From positions 744,001 through 808,000 of the forward strand of contig JBANDB010000009.1 in assembly GCA_037576215.1 (NCBI GenBank): a stretch of DNA of 64,000 bases, written 5' to 3'. This stretch comes from Armillaria gallica. Lineage: Eukaryota; Basidiomycota; Agaricomycetes; Agaricales; Physalacriaceae. The notes below the pieces were generated by a model that was given only the letters and a program-made list of their open reading frames with translations, had not been told where the DNA came from and made no database searches. This document shows, one piece after another, positions 12,001-22,464 of this stretch (position 1 is its first letter; the number at the start of each line of letters is the position of its first letter). A program made the translations under genes and the position numbers.

Positions 12001-13315
12001 TGAGGGTTGTTGACTCACCTGCAGAGACATCATGCTTAGGTCAAAACCCATGCTCTTCAGTACAAGACAAGCTGCTTTCATACCAACAAGCACAGACATT
12101 GGCACACCATGTGTTTCATTTGAGTTATTGTAAACTATGTTGTCATACCCACAGCATGTCTATGGGTGTAATTTTGAAAAATACCATATCTTACATATTA
12201 GCAATGCAGAAGTAAGGTCATGAAGGTGGAAAGCTCTATAATAGAAAAAGAAGCAACAGCATTAAAACATAAAAACTTGTCATTGCACTGTATCTTATGG
12301 GCATGTACAGCAACAAGGCCAAAGAGCAAGCTCACTTGCTAAGGAATCCATTTTGCATTAGAGAATTCAATCTCAGTGGGATGCACTTGCACATGGGCTC
12401 AGGCTAAATTTAGATAAATATGCATCTGTAATCTATGATGTGTGGTCCCTGGAGATCTAGAGGAATGATATTGCATGTGATAGCTGAGAGAACCCTCAGG
12501 CATGGCTTAGAAACAGGCTTTGGCTGATAGAAGTAGCAAGTAAGCTCAAAGTCTAAAGCATTCCTTGGTTACCAAGTTTAGAATATGATACTGTCACCTT
12601 TGGAGCAGACCCAAAAACTGAATATGAAGTATGATTGGTGATTGAGGATTAAGCAGCTATTGAGTGCAAGTCCACAGACTACTCTGCTGCTAGGGCGAGT
12701 GACATAGACATCACTTAGCTCTTTGAGGCTACTAAAAGAGGAGCAAGCAGTGCTCTGCCAAGAGTGCTGTGCCAGTTTGGATGAGGGATTATCAGCTGAC
12801 AATGAATTAAATTACTAAAGAACTGTTTATAACAACCAATCTCCTGTAGTAAAAGTAGCATAGAATTTCATATATTAAAGCTAAGCTACCTATCCCCCAC
12901 ATACAGTAATAAAGTTTTAGTTTAGATCTGGACTTGTTGTGACATGTAAGAGTTAGTAACTTCAAGTCTTAGCTATAATACAAGTTTAGTGAGCTCACAG
13001 AAAAATAGAATAAGAGATGCATTTTGAATAAAAACCAAATAAATACTTTGGTTTACTTGAGATAAGAAAGAGATTCAGAGGCAGTGATGCTGCATCAGTT
13101 TTGAGAGGTTTACTTAGTTACATCTGAGAGAGACTTCTGTTCCTTTTCTGGTTCAGTGTAAGAGAGAAATTGTGTTGTGCTAGCCTCTGTGTATGTCTTG
13201 AGTTATTTTGCAAGAGAATCAGCCAGATTGAGCTGTTCTAGCAGTTGCATGAAGTGTGACAGGTGTGTGCAGTTGGACTTTGTGGCATTGTTGTTAGAGC
13301 AAGTGCACTATGTGT
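12001..13315. other. Unassigned A/T-rich sequence between element 3 and element 2
   Basis: Only short frames; no protein motif. By position it should belong either to the element 3 linker or to a further element that was interrupted by element 2 (its other side would be 31861-32265). I could not find terminal repeats or a target duplication that settles this. Confidence 0.3.
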
Positions 13316-13320
13316 GAGGA

Positions 13321-13610
13321 TGTTAACCCAATCCTCCAATCAAGAGTAAATAACAGCTGTCTCGTGTTTGGGCAGTCACCGTTAAGTCTCGTGGCAATAG
13401 GAGATAGGACTAAGTCTTTAGTTTTAGGTGAGTATTAAGTGAGAAGATTGGTATGAATAAACATTAGCTCGAAGCTGGAGACTATACAGTGAGAGCAACA
13501 CTACTTATATATGAAAAGCAAGGGTCTAATAATAAGTACCTTGTGAGAGAAAGAAGTAAGAACATGCATAAACTGGACAACAGTTGTGGAGTGCTATTGA
13601 AGTTGCTCAG
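13321..13610 (-). repeat. 3' LTR of element 2, truncated
   Basis: Begins TGTTAACCC and matches 31475 onward for about 290 bp. It then diverges abruptly after 'gttgctcag', so the last 90 bp (present in the other LTR up to TAACA) and the adjacent polypurine tract are missing. The left flank keeps the GAGGA duplication, so the truncation is internal. Confidence 0.85.
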
Positions 13611-13699
13611 TCTGGGTCATACATTCCCCTGGCTTCTCCCCCATACCTGTCATCAAAAGGGTTGTTGTGAGTTATCCAAAATCCATTGACCAATGTTTG

Positions 13700-14163
13700 A
13701 AGGTGGGTTAGCTCCTGTTTGTGATACTATTGTGGTGATCCTGATTTTGTGGTGATGAGGTATTGCCAGTGGAAATAGTCCATTGCCTCTGGGTCTGGTT
13801 TAGCATCAATGATGCAGATGGGATTTATTACTACTATGTCAACGTGTTCAGCAAGGAACTCTTCAATGAGCTCATCGGCATCCATATCCTTCTCTCATAC
13901 CCAACTATTTGACTCTGGTCCATAGCCTTCCATTTGACAAAGTAGTCAGTTTTGGTTTGACACAGCTGTCCCTTTCTTCCCTGGACATTTCATAGTCTAC
14001 TGTCAAGAACTTTCTCTATTTCATAGTGTTCTTTGCCTTTAATTAAGTCAGGCAGCGATGGTGGTGGTTGCTCCTGGTTGGGGAAGGTGGGTGCTACATA
14101 TGGGGTAAGGAGAATATCATTGAACGTAGGGTGAATGCACCAGTTGGTAGGGAGTTTGAGAGT
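13700..14163 (-). pseudogene. Element 2 pol: GPY/F-like module and chromodomain end
   Basis: Frame 14187-13990 gives TYTLKLPTNWCIHPTFN, a Pro-rich linker and EHYEIEKVLDSR. The following sequence (13990-13840) encodes remnants of the chromodomain (VKWKAYG-like, then the ADELIEE segment). It is the direct continuation of the pol fragment that stops at 23205; element 1 sits exactly between the two pieces. Confidence 0.85.
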
Positions 14164-14168
14164 GTATG
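14164..14168. repeat. Target site duplication GTATG, left copy
   Basis: Identical to 23200-23204 on the other side of element 1; 5 bp is the usual gypsy duplication length. Confidence 0.95.
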
Positions 14169-14692
14169 TGTAAGACCCGAACTTCAATCAAAGGTGATAA
14201 GATCAGCTGTATCGCGTTCGTACAGTCACCGTCTAGCCCTTGTGATGATTGACGCCCAAGACTCACTTTAGGAGCTCTTAGCAGAGATAAGGAGTGTTGT
14301 CGGTATGAATAAACTTTAGCTCAAAGCTAGGGAAATACAGGCTTTGAGTAAGCTACTTATATAGTAAAGTGAGGGTCTGTAAATGGCACTAAGAGGTGAC
14401 TACCGTGTTAGAAAGTGAATAAGCCAAATACACGGTAGCCGAGAATAAGGCGTGCTCAGCACGAATAATACGTGCTCAACGCGTATTTAGTACACACGGC
14501 GACACGTCGGGCACACGGGTCGTTGATACCCCTTTGTCGAGTACACGTCAACCGAGCTGTGACGTGATAGCGATGTGAAGATTTAAGAAGACTCTCCGAG
14601 AGTCGCGGGTCTAAAGATTGTGGGTGAGTAAGCATCTTATCTTATCTTCCAAAGATTAGATAAGATGTCTTGAAAACGAATAAATCGTAACA
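14169..14692 (-). repeat. 3' LTR of element 1 (524 bp)
   Basis: TGTAAGACCC...CGTAACA. In element orientation it contains a hairpin near its start (CATCTTATCT pairing with AGATAAGATG, 14643-14677), the palindrome CGTGCTCAGCACG (14451-14463), an inverted repeat CTACCGTGT/ACACGGTAG (14400-14408 and 14430-14438), a TATA-like TATATAA (14357-14363) and, 34 nt further on, the 14-mer that pairs with the primer site (14316-14329). Confidence 0.95.
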
Positions 14693-14706
14693 TTACCCCC
14701 CCTCTA
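14693..14706 (-). promoter_or_regulatory. Polypurine tract of element 1
   Basis: In element orientation AGAGGGGGG lies just before the 3' LTR, separated by TAA. This purine run is the expected plus-strand primer for reverse transcription. Confidence 0.8.
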
Positions 14707-15058
14707 AGGCAGGTGTCCCAACTGCTAGTAAGTCCAGTCTCTGTCTTCTTCATCGTCATGCCGTCCCCAGAGACATCTAGTGTTTCGGAGAAATGCCATA
14801 TGCGCTGCAGCTTGTCCCAAAGGCCTTGTTCGCCCAGAGGGAACGGGGACTTTTCACATGGTGGTGACGCGAGTGGAAAACTAGATCTTGGACGCCGGTT
14901 GGACCCATCCGATTATTGAGCGCATTTTAGTGGAATATTGGTCATCTTGGAAATCGTGAGCGAAAGGAAGCATGAAGGAGTACATGGGTTATGGTCGTTA
15001 GAAGTCGTGAATGAGGGCCCGTTGGCTATCCCCCGTTATAGGGCTCGACTGTGTTTGT

Positions 15059-18000
15059 TTATGGGATTTCTGTTGCTTCGTACGGCGATTTCGAGCTTGT
15101 CGAGGGGTCGTCGTTGCCACCAAACCAATCCCAGTCGAGTTCTTGGTCGTACCAAACTTTTCGACCAGTGAATGGATCCGTATAGGACTGCCAATCTCCT
15201 GTCTCTTGTTTGGTGCGATTCACTTTTTCTGCGAGATATTTGTCGACTAGTTCATCGGCGTCCATGTCGTCTTCCTTTACCCAGCTGTTTGATTCCGGTC
15301 CATATCCTTTCCACTTGACGAAGTAGTCTGTAACCCAGTGCCATGGCTCGCCAGCCTTCCCTCGGACCTTTCGGTCTCTATGGTCAAGTACATGCTCGAT
15401 TTCATAGTGCTCCTCCCCGTCGATAAGATCGGGTGGTGGCGGAGGTGGCTGTTCCTGGTTAGGGAATGCGGGTGGCGTGTAGGGTGTTAAGAGTGATTCG
15501 TTGAATACTGGATGGATGCGCCAGCCTGGCGGGAGTTTTAATTTGTATGCCGAAGCTCCAATCTTGGCGATGATAGGGAAGGGGCCCGTTTTTTTGTCTG
15601 CAAGTTTTTTCTTCGGACGTGGAAGTGCCAGATTGCTCGTATCGAGCCACACTTTGTCTCCCACCGAGTAATCAACTGCAGGTCTTTTCTTTTTGTCGTA
15701 TTGGGCTTTCATCTGGTCGGCGGCTTTTTCGAGTGCTTGCTTAGCCTCGGCATGGATTTTCTGTATATCTGAAACGAAGGTGTTCGAGGCCGGTGTTCTG
15801 AAGGGTGCTCGGGGTCGTACGGCACCAGGGAGGACCTCGACGATATAGCCATGGGTAACCTCGAAGGGACTTTTACCCGTTGCGGAGTGGGCGCGGTTAT
15901 TGTGAGAGAAGGCCGCGAGGGAGAGCCATTCCGCCCAGTCATTCTGGCGGTGATTGACGAAGATCCGGAGGTATTTTTCAACCTCCTGATTCACTCGCTC
16001 AGTCTGTCCGTCGGTTTGTGGGTGGTAGGCGGTGGATACGTTTGCCTTTATCTGAAGCAAGTCATAAAGGTCTTTCATGAACTTGGATACAAACACGGAG
16101 CCTCGGTCGCTGATAACAACTTGTGGCATCCCGTGTTTGGCATAGACTTCGTTTCGTAGGATCTTGGCCCACCCTTCTGATGACATCTCTGTGGTACATG
16201 CGATAGGTATGATTTCCTTGGAGAAACGGTCGACGATCATCAGGATTGCGTCAAAACCGTTACTCTTTGGTAAACCAGTTACCATGTCGACGGAGATGTG
16301 AGTCCAGGGTCGGGATGGGATGGTGTTTGGATGAAGCGGTGCTGCCTTCGCTTGAGTGCTCGACTTGGTTCGTTGGCACGTCTCGCAGCCGCGGACATAA
16401 TCTTCTATGTCTTTCTTCATCCTGGGCCACCAATATTCTCGTAAGACGAGTTCTTTAGTCTTTTCAATGCCGGGGTGTCCTGCCGTGATGTGGTCGTGAA
16501 CTTGTGCGATTATCTCGCCTCTTAACGCGTGGTTGGAAGGAACGTAAATGCGGGAATCATAATAGATTAACCCGTCATTCATTTTCAGTCCTCGGTCGTG
16601 GTTTAGGGAGGTCGCAATGTTTTTGTCCCATCGGTGGTGGTCGAGCGTGGCTTGCTTTATCTTGGAATGGGTTTCCTCGATAGTGGGCATGACTAGTGCT
16701 CGGAAGTGCTCGGGTTTGAGGACGATAACTTCATCGTTGTCCTCCTTTCCTTGCTCGTGGTCTGCTCTGCGACTAAGTAAGTCGGCTTTCTTGTTTGCGG
16801 TTCCTGATTTGTGGTGTAGCATAAAATGATATTCGGCCAGCTCAGTAACCCACCGTGCTTGGCGCCGGTTGAGTTTCTGGGGTTTTCGGAAATACTGGAG
16901 ATTCTGGTGATCTGTCCATATTTCGAAGTCTTGAGCTGCGCCCATCAGGTAGTGCCTCCACTCGTCGAGCGCGATCATTATCGCGAGCAGTTCCTTGTCG
17001 TAAATTTCGTAATTTCGTTCTGTTGTGGTGAGGGATTTGGATAAAAATGCGACCGGGCGCCATTTTCCATCCTGCTCCTGCGTCAATACCGCACCTATCG
17101 CTCCCTCACTTGCGTCCGCCTCCACGCGGAATTTTCCTTCCTCGGTGGGTATTGCCAATACCACCTCTTCGGCTAATAGGCGTTTCAATTCCTCGAACGC
17201 GTCCTGTTGCGCTTTTCCCCATTTCCATGGATCGTTTCCTGTTAGCTGGGTCATGGGCTTGACGACCTTGCTGTATCCCTTGATGAAACGTCGATAGAAG
17301 TTGGTAAAACCTAAGAACGACTGGAGCTGTACTTTCTTGGTTGGTACAGGCCACTCTGCGATTCCTGCGATTTTAACCAGATCCATGCGGATGCTCCCTT
17401 CACTGATGATGACTCCTAGGTACTCCGTCTCCAAGGTTTCGAACTCGCATTTTTCCGCTTTAAGGAATAGCTTGTTTTTCCGGAGGAGTCTTAGAACTTC
17501 GCGCGTGATGCGGCGATGCTCTTCCCTGGTTTTGGACATGATAAGGATGTCGTCAAGGTAAACGGTGACGGCGCCTGATGCAATGAGGTTTTTGAAAATA
17601 TCATTCATCATCCATTGGAAGGTGGCAGGCGAATTGGTGAGCCCAAAGAACATAACCGTGGGTTCGAACAACCCACGATTAGTTCTGAATGCTGCCTTCC
17701 ACTCGTCACCACTTTTGATGCGCACATTGTTGTATCCCCATCGGACGTCAAGCTTGGAAAAATACTTGGCACCCCGCAACTTGTCCATTAGTTCCGAGAT
17801 TAAAGGAAGAGGATAACGGTTTTTAATCGTCATCTCATTGAGTTTCCTATAATCCTGGACTGGTCGCAGCTTGCCATCTTTCTTTTTGACAAAGAAAAAT
17901 GGCGAAGCCATGGGTGACTTGGATGGTCGTATTCGTCCACTCGAGAGGTTTTCATCTAGAAACTTGTCGAGTTCTGCTTGTTCGTTTCTGTTCAAAGGGT

Positions 18001-20092
18001 AGACCTTGCAATCTAGATTGGCGCTTGCATTTGGAGTAAGTTCGATGGCGTGGTCCCACGTCTTTGGGTCAGGGAGTTCGTCGAAACTTTCTTTGTCGAA
18101 AAGATCGTTGAAATCCCGACACCATTCTGGGACCATTTCTTCGAACGTCTTGGCCTCTTTATCTGCGTTGGCCGCGGCGGCTAAGTCATTGGCGTGATGT
18201 GCACGTACGAGAATAGCCCGCGTAAAATCTATTGCAAGGATAGTGTCCCCTTCTTCCAGTTCCTCGTCCCATTTGTCGTCGGGATCCGCATCAGGTAACG
18301 TGAATGAGTTTTTACGGCATTCGCATCGTGCAAACGTTAATCCTCCAGTCTTCCAATTGATGATCGGATTATGTCGGGTTAACCAATCGTGGCCAAGGAA
18401 GATCTCTTTATCACCGAGATCTGTTACGGCTAGATCTATTCGTTCCGAATGATCCCCGATTTTGAGTTCGATCTCGGCGTATTCAGTGATTGATCCTCCC
18501 GAGTTTTTGGTTCCGTCGGCATTATAGACTGGGATTGGAGCGGCTGTTGGTCGAGTTGGGATGTTATGTTGTTTAACGAATTTTTGATTGATGGCGCTGC
18601 TGGTGCATCCGCTGTCTACCAACGCGGTTGTAGAGATATTAGAAATTGTTCCTGGAGCCCCGAGCATGACGGGGATCACCAGGTCTTTTCCTTTATCGCT
18701 TAACGCGCTGATAAGTCGCTTTGGCTCTTGTAGCTCGTGAAGCCACCAGAGCGCGTCAATTCGCTTCATTCCCCTCATTGCTTCGACCATTGAGTCAACA
18801 ACCTCCTCTGCGCGTGTCTTGTGGATCCAGTTTTTGAGGATTGCCTTTGCTTCCGACTCCGTCCGCGCTTGGATCGCGCCGCGTAGAGTCCATTCTGCTC
18901 CGAATGGTTTGAGCCATTCTCTATAGGTCTGTCCCTTTGTATAGGTTCGGGACAGTTGCGGGGCCTCTTCAACCTTCGCGTCGCCCCATACGGGCGCGAC
19001 TACCGTCGGCGAGGTCACCGCATTTTCTAAGTCTAAAGGGGTTAAATTAATGTTCTTGTTCATCATGAAACTGGTAATGTCCTCGTGGTCAGGTACTTCA
19101 ATAAAAGCTACCTGATGCCCCCTTTGCACTGCCTGGGCGCTAGCAGCTTCCAAACCTGCGGCTTTCTGGTCGGTCGTGGAACGGGAGTAGCTTTCCGCGA
19201 AGGCGCCGCTCCTAGAAGGAGTGACAAGGTGGGCTGTCACCGTTGCACAACGATTGCCTACGCTTCTCACCGTTGAGTAACGGTCGCCTTCACCTGGTTC
19301 CTTCGGGCCCGTCTCTGTGATGACCGGGATCCTCGTTTCATTCGGCGTTCCCCCTTCGTCGGGTCGCCCTTTGTCTCGATAGGCGTTGGCAACTGATCGG
19401 GGGCACTTACCCGACTCCGGGTCGTCCATTTTCGGGACCGAGGGCAATACCCCCGTCGTGTCCGTCGTTGTCCTCAGGACGGAGGGCAAATAGGTCCCTT
19501 CCTCCGTGTCTATGTTCGGTATCTTGGCATCGCGATCCTTGTCGTCCGAGGCCTCATCCGTGGATCCTAAGTCGATTATATCGCCCTTAGCTTTTCTAAG
19601 TCCAGTGTTGCGGGAGCTGGTCTCCGTTGCTGTCTTCAGAGCCCCGTCGTGGGATTTACACTCTGCAGCCTGTGAGCAAGTCTCTTTTACCAGAGGAGGT
19701 TTCGCCGAAGCTATTCCCTCGAAACTCCCTGCGCGGCAGGGACTCCGTAGAGCTGCGATTTCAGTGAGGGGACGTTTACGCGGGAGCGTAGCTGTCCGCC
19801 CTCCTGCCCCATCCGGTCGGACATTCGTCACTGCGGCTTTAAACTCCCCAAGGGAAGGCCTCGACTGGTGCTCCGCCGTTATGATGGGTGGCGATCTGGT
19901 GGTCGCCTTGCCGTCCGCTTTCGCCTGTAATAGGTTACTTGCCAAACGCTGAGCCGATAGCTCATTGACTACCGCGCCCGTTACTAGGATCGTTGACAGT
20001 CCCACTGTTCCGATTGTCGCTTCGTTAGGCGTAGATAAGACCGCTTCGTTAGGCGGAATGTTGGTCGCTTCGTTAGGCGTAGGCTGATTCAA
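15059..20092 (-). CDS. pol: Element 1 Pol polyprotein (protease-RT-RNase H-integrase-chromodomain)
   Basis: The open frame covers 1,677 codons counted from 20092 and is in fact open from about 20263. No ATG lies near its start, and it is in the -1 frame relative to gag, so it is presumably made as a Gag-Pol fusion by frameshifting. Residues from 20092: a long Thr/Pro/Glu-rich linker with a PNEA repeat (1-370); aspartic protease LVDSGCTSSAI (about 488) and FLGHDWL; RT with KLDVRWGYN and the catalytic YLDD (845-848); RNase H beginning VEADASEGAIGAVL; integrase H-H-C-C zinc domain (about 1200-1240); D-D-35-E core (VDMVTGLP, VISDRGSVF, GQTERVNQ, exactly 35 residues between the last two acidic positions); a GPY/F-like module ending KLPPGWRIHPVF; and a C-terminal chromodomain (EHYEIEHVLDHR ... 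DYFVKWKGYG, about 1560-1620). Domain order and chromodomain identify a chromovirus. No stops or missing catalytic residues. Confidence 0.95.
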   Translation of the reverse strand: MNQPTPNEATNIPPNEAVLSTPNEATIGTVGLSTILVTGAVVNELSAQRLASNLLQAKADGKATTRSPPIITAEHQSRPSLGEFKAAVTNVRPDGAGGRTATLPRKRPLTEIAALRSPCRAGSFEGIASAKPPLVKETCSQAAECKSHDGALKTATETSSRNTGLRKAKGDIIDLGSTDEASDDKDRDAKIPNIDTEEGTYLPSVLRTTTDTTGVLPSVPKMDDPESGKCPRSVANAYRDKGRPDEGGTPNETRIPVITETGPKEPGEGDRYSTVRSVGNRCATVTAHLVTPSRSGAFAESYSRSTTDQKAAGLEAASAQAVQRGHQVAFIEVPDHEDITSFMMNKNINLTPLDLENAVTSPTVVAPVWGDAKVEEAPQLSRTYTKGQTYREWLKPFGAEWTLRGAIQARTESEAKAILKNWIHKTRAEEVVDSMVEAMRGMKRIDALWWLHELQEPKRLISALSDKGKDLVIPVMLGAPGTISNISTTALVDSGCTSSAINQKFVKQHNIPTRPTAAPIPVYNADGTKNSGGSITEYAEIELKIGDHSERIDLAVTDLGDKEIFLGHDWLTRHNPIINWKTGGLTFARCECRKNSFTLPDADPDDKWDEELEEGDTILAIDFTRAILVRAHHANDLAAAANADKEAKTFEEMVPEWCRDFNDLFDKESFDELPDPKTWDHAIELTPNASANLDCKVYPLNRNEQAELDKFLDENLSSGRIRPSKSPMASPFFFVKKKDGKLRPVQDYRKLNEMTIKNRYPLPLISELMDKLRGAKYFSKLDVRWGYNNVRIKSGDEWKAAFRTNRGLFEPTVMFFGLTNSPATFQWMMNDIFKNLIASGAVTVYLDDILIMSKTREEHRRITREVLRLLRKNKLFLKAEKCEFETLETEYLGVIISEGSIRMDLVKIAGIAEWPVPTKKVQLQSFLGFTNFYRRFIKGYSKVVKPMTQLTGNDPWKWGKAQQDAFEELKRLLAEEVVLAIPTEEGKFRVEADASEGAIGAVLTQEQDGKWRPVAFLSKSLTTTERNYEIYDKELLAIMIALDEWRHYLMGAAQDFEIWTDHQNLQYFRKPQKLNRRQARWVTELAEYHFMLHHKSGTANKKADLLSRRADHEQGKEDNDEVIVLKPEHFRALVMPTIEETHSKIKQATLDHHRWDKNIATSLNHDRGLKMNDGLIYYDSRIYVPSNHALRGEIIAQVHDHITAGHPGIEKTKELVLREYWWPRMKKDIEDYVRGCETCQRTKSSTQAKAAPLHPNTIPSRPWTHISVDMVTGLPKSNGFDAILMIVDRFSKEIIPIACTTEMSSEGWAKILRNEVYAKHGMPQVVISDRGSVFVSKFMKDLYDLLQIKANVSTAYHPQTDGQTERVNQEVEKYLRIFVNHRQNDWAEWLSLAAFSHNNRAHSATGKSPFEVTHGYIVEVLPGAVRPRAPFRTPASNTFVSDIQKIHAEAKQALEKAADQMKAQYDKKKRPAVDYSVGDKVWLDTSNLALPRPKKKLADKKTGPFPIIAKIGASAYKLKLPPGWRIHPVFNESLLTPYTPPAFPNQEQPPPPPPDLIDGEEHYEIEHVLDHRDRKVRGKAGEPWHWVTDYFVKWKGYGPESNSWVKEDDMDADELVDKYLAEKVNRTKQETGDWQSYTDPFTGRKVWYDQELDWDWFGGNDDPSTSSKSPYEATEIP

Positions 20093-20238
20093 GTTTAGTC
20101 CCTGGTCTGATTGCGAAGTCGCGGGTATATTCGAATGCGCGTTTGATACTACAGGCGATATATAAGTACAATCATGAGATGCGATAGGCGTACCAGCCGA
20201 AACTAAACCTCGGGCCGCCGAATAGACTGAATCATCAT

Positions 20239-22464
20239 CTAGACGGCGGTCTCTTTTACCTCCTCAATCGTTGAGAGGCCTTCTTTCATATCCCAGTAAG
20301 TGTTTGCGCGTCGCAAAGACTCACTTCGGGTCATTGACCGGGTGGGGCAGTCGCGTTTGAAGTGGCCTAGCTTGCCACATCCAAAGCACACCGTTTTTGC
20401 TGTGGCTTTGTCGATATTCATCGGCTGCCCTCGCCCTCCGTATGTCGTCCCTGTGACCGTAGTCGTTGTCGGCACCGGGACTCTAGACTGCTGACCGCCC
20501 TGTACAGGCGCGGTCCTCTGTGGTCGGGTTGTTGACCCTATCGTTCCTTCTGCCTGCCTGAGGCGCCAATTGAGATCGATCCGGAGGAGGCGGGCTTTCC
20601 ACGCTGGGTAGTCGATTGGTACGTCCCCGTCCGACGAGTATATAGTGTTTTTACTCGATTGGCGGGCGGCCTTCTTGATCTGCTGAAGCATGATCTGGTC
20701 GTTGTTGCGTACTCCAGCGTGGTAGGCCAGTTCTTCAAAGATCTGGAAGAACCTGTCGCCATCCTTGTGTTCCGATTGCTTTAGCTTTTCCCACTGCGCG
20801 TACCTCAACTGCGAGTCAGCATCCTTCCAGAACCTTTTGTTGAGTTCCGATTGGAACTCATCATAGGTCGGGTACTGCTGTTCGCCGTCTGTCGTTTTTC
20901 CTATGACTTTAGCACACAGCTGCCACCATCTTCCAGCGTCTCCTGCGAGTCGAGAAACGCAAAAGATGACCTTGTGCGGGTGGTGGCGGAAGTGCCGGTT
21001 AAAGACTTCGAAATGCAACTCACACTTTAGGAAAAAGCGAGCGATGTCGTCAGAGTCCCCTAAAAAGTCGTCGACCTCTTTCAAGATTTTTGGTTTGAAA
21101 TCGTCGTAGGGGGCTATCGCTCCAGCTTGTAGTTCCCAAGGTATGGGCGGGTCTGGCATCGCAGGAGGGGCCGGGAATCGTGGTAACATTACCCGTACCG
21201 GGGGGGCGGGAGGTGGTTGTGCTGGTACTCCGCCACCTCCACCAGCCCCGTGTCCGCCACCGGCAAAAGGTAGGTACCCGGGTTGGTACGTTCCTGGTGC
21301 CGCTTGTCTGGTGGCGTAAACAAACGTATTAGTGTTTCGGGGAGGTGCTACTGGGGGCTCATCTGGCAATGGGTCCTGGACTTCGATCTCCGGTGCGACC
21401 TCTTCGTAAGGGGCAAAGATCTCCATAACGGCATCCGGGTGGATTTCGTTCCACAGGAGGCGAGCATTTCGCTCCGCCTCATACTGTAAGATCTCATCGG
21501 CTGGGAGATCTACCTGTCTTCTAATAAAATAGTCATTCCCGGCTTGGGTTTCTCCCCAACGCACGGAAAATGGTAACTCGTAGGCGAAATAATTATAGAT
21601 GTCAACATAGTTTGCTTGCCTTAGCAACTCAGGAATAGGAATCAAGGGGTCATCGTCTGTTTCGTTATAGAAGTTGATGGCATCAGTCAGTGTCATCATC
21701 ACTGGGGTAATAGGGAGAGTGCTCGCGCGTCTGCTCGGGGGTCGACTCGGGGAGTCCGTTGATTGTGGTCCCGACGAAGGGGGTAGGGGGACGTGCTGGT
21801 GGACTATCGACGGCGGTCGACTCACTAAACTCCTCTGGCGGACGCGTAAGCTCGGGTGGCGGCTGTGGTCGCTCCCTGAATCGCTGGGCGAGCTGCTCCC
21901 AAGCACTTGCTCGAGGGGGTCGGAGGGGAGACCTCCGAGGTTGTGCTCGCCAACCACTGCGCCTGGGGTTCGAGGGGCCGGCGACGGGTTCATCGATCTG
22001 TACAGGCTCGAGTGTCGACTCGCTGGCCTGGACAGAATGATGGGGCGAGTCGTGGATGGGAGCGGGGAAGAAGGCGCTATAGGGGATGTCGAGGTTATCC
22101 CAGAGCTCACTGTTAGTGAGACCGGCTGCGGGTGTTGCAGTATCGGTGGTTGCGACGGGTCGAGTGTCGCGGCCCACGTTTGATCTCCTTCCTCGATTGG
22201 TTCGGGGAGGCGGGTCGGGTGAGGGAGTTCGAGGGACAAGCGCGGCATAGTAGGAAGCGGGATGGTCGGAGGTGATGTCGACCTCTGCTGGACCCCTTCT
22301 GGGAGGGGTAATAGAGCTTCCCTCCGGGAGCGCGGTAGAAGTCGACTCAGAAACGTTGACCTCTTCTTCGTGGACTCGCTGTCCAGGGAAGTTGTAGACT
22401 GGGCCCGGTCGGTGTGGTACGGGTGAGAGGCTTCGGGGTGACTGCTGCTCGAGCGGGATGCCAT
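20239..22464 (-). CDS. gag: Element 1 Gag (capsid and CCHC nucleocapsid)
   Basis: 741 codons from ATG 22464 to TAG 20239-20241. The first about 450 residues are Ser/Pro/Arg-rich and overlap ORF0 in another frame. The capsid-like Retrotrans_gag region covers about residues 460-650 (FLGDSDDIARFFLKCELHF, AGRWWQ, FWKDADSQLRYAQWEKLKQ). A zinc knuckle CFGCGKLGHFKRDC (CX2CX4HX4C) is at about residues 690-704. The stop lies 22 nt beyond the point where the pol frame opens. The start codon context is moderate (C at -3, G at +4). The 5' half's strong Pro/Ser bias can be explained by the double coding with ORF0. Confidence 0.92.
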   Translation of the reverse strand: MASRSSSSHPEASHPYHTDRAQSTTSLDSESTKKRSTFLSRLLPRSRREALLPLPEGVQQRSTSPPTIPLPTMPRLSLELPHPTRLPEPIEEGDQTWAATLDPSQPPILQHPQPVSLTVSSGITSTSPIAPSSPLPSTTRPIILSRPASRHSSLYRSMNPSPAPRTPGAVVGEHNLGGLPSDPLEQVLGSSSPSDSGSDHSRHPSLRVRQRSLVSRPPSIVHQHVPLPPSSGPQSTDSPSRPPSRRASTLPITPVMMTLTDAINFYNETDDDPLIPIPELLRQANYVDIYNYFAYELPFSVRWGETQAGNDYFIRRQVDLPADEILQYEAERNARLLWNEIHPDAVMEIFAPYEEVAPEIEVQDPLPDEPPVAPPRNTNTFVYATRQAAPGTYQPGYLPFAGGGHGAGGGGGVPAQPPPAPPVRVMLPRFPAPPAMPDPPIPWELQAGAIAPYDDFKPKILKEVDDFLGDSDDIARFFLKCELHFEVFNRHFRHHPHKVIFCVSRLAGDAGRWWQLCAKVIGKTTDGEQQYPTYDEFQSELNKRFWKDADSQLRYAQWEKLKQSEHKDGDRFFQIFEELAYHAGVRNNDQIMLQQIKKAARQSSKNTIYSSDGDVPIDYPAWKARLLRIDLNWRLRQAEGTIGSTTRPQRTAPVQGGQQSRVPVPTTTTVTGTTYGGRGQPMNIDKATAKTVCFGCGKLGHFKRDCPTRSMTRSESLRRANTYWDMKEGLSTIEEVKETAV
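20242..20263 (-). promoter_or_regulatory. Gag/pol overlap, candidate -1 frameshift window
   Basis: The pol frame is blocked by TGA at 20264-20266 and gag ends with TAG at 20239-20241, so any shift must occur within these 22 nt. The gag codons there are GAG GTA AAA GAG ACC GCC GTC TAG; the A-run at GTAAAAG is the only obvious slippery stretch. The exact site is an inference. Confidence 0.6.

Noticed and set aside
17660..17690. GGGTTCGAAC with flanking complementary bases, resembling a tRNA T-arm
   Set aside because: Lies inside the RT coding frame of element 1, with no A box or acceptor stem around it.
19506..22183. Plus-strand frames of 148 codons (19506-19952) and 169 codons (21674-22183) antisense to element 1
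   Set aside because: Antisense shadows of gag/pol in GC-rich sequence, without motifs or counterparts in element 2.
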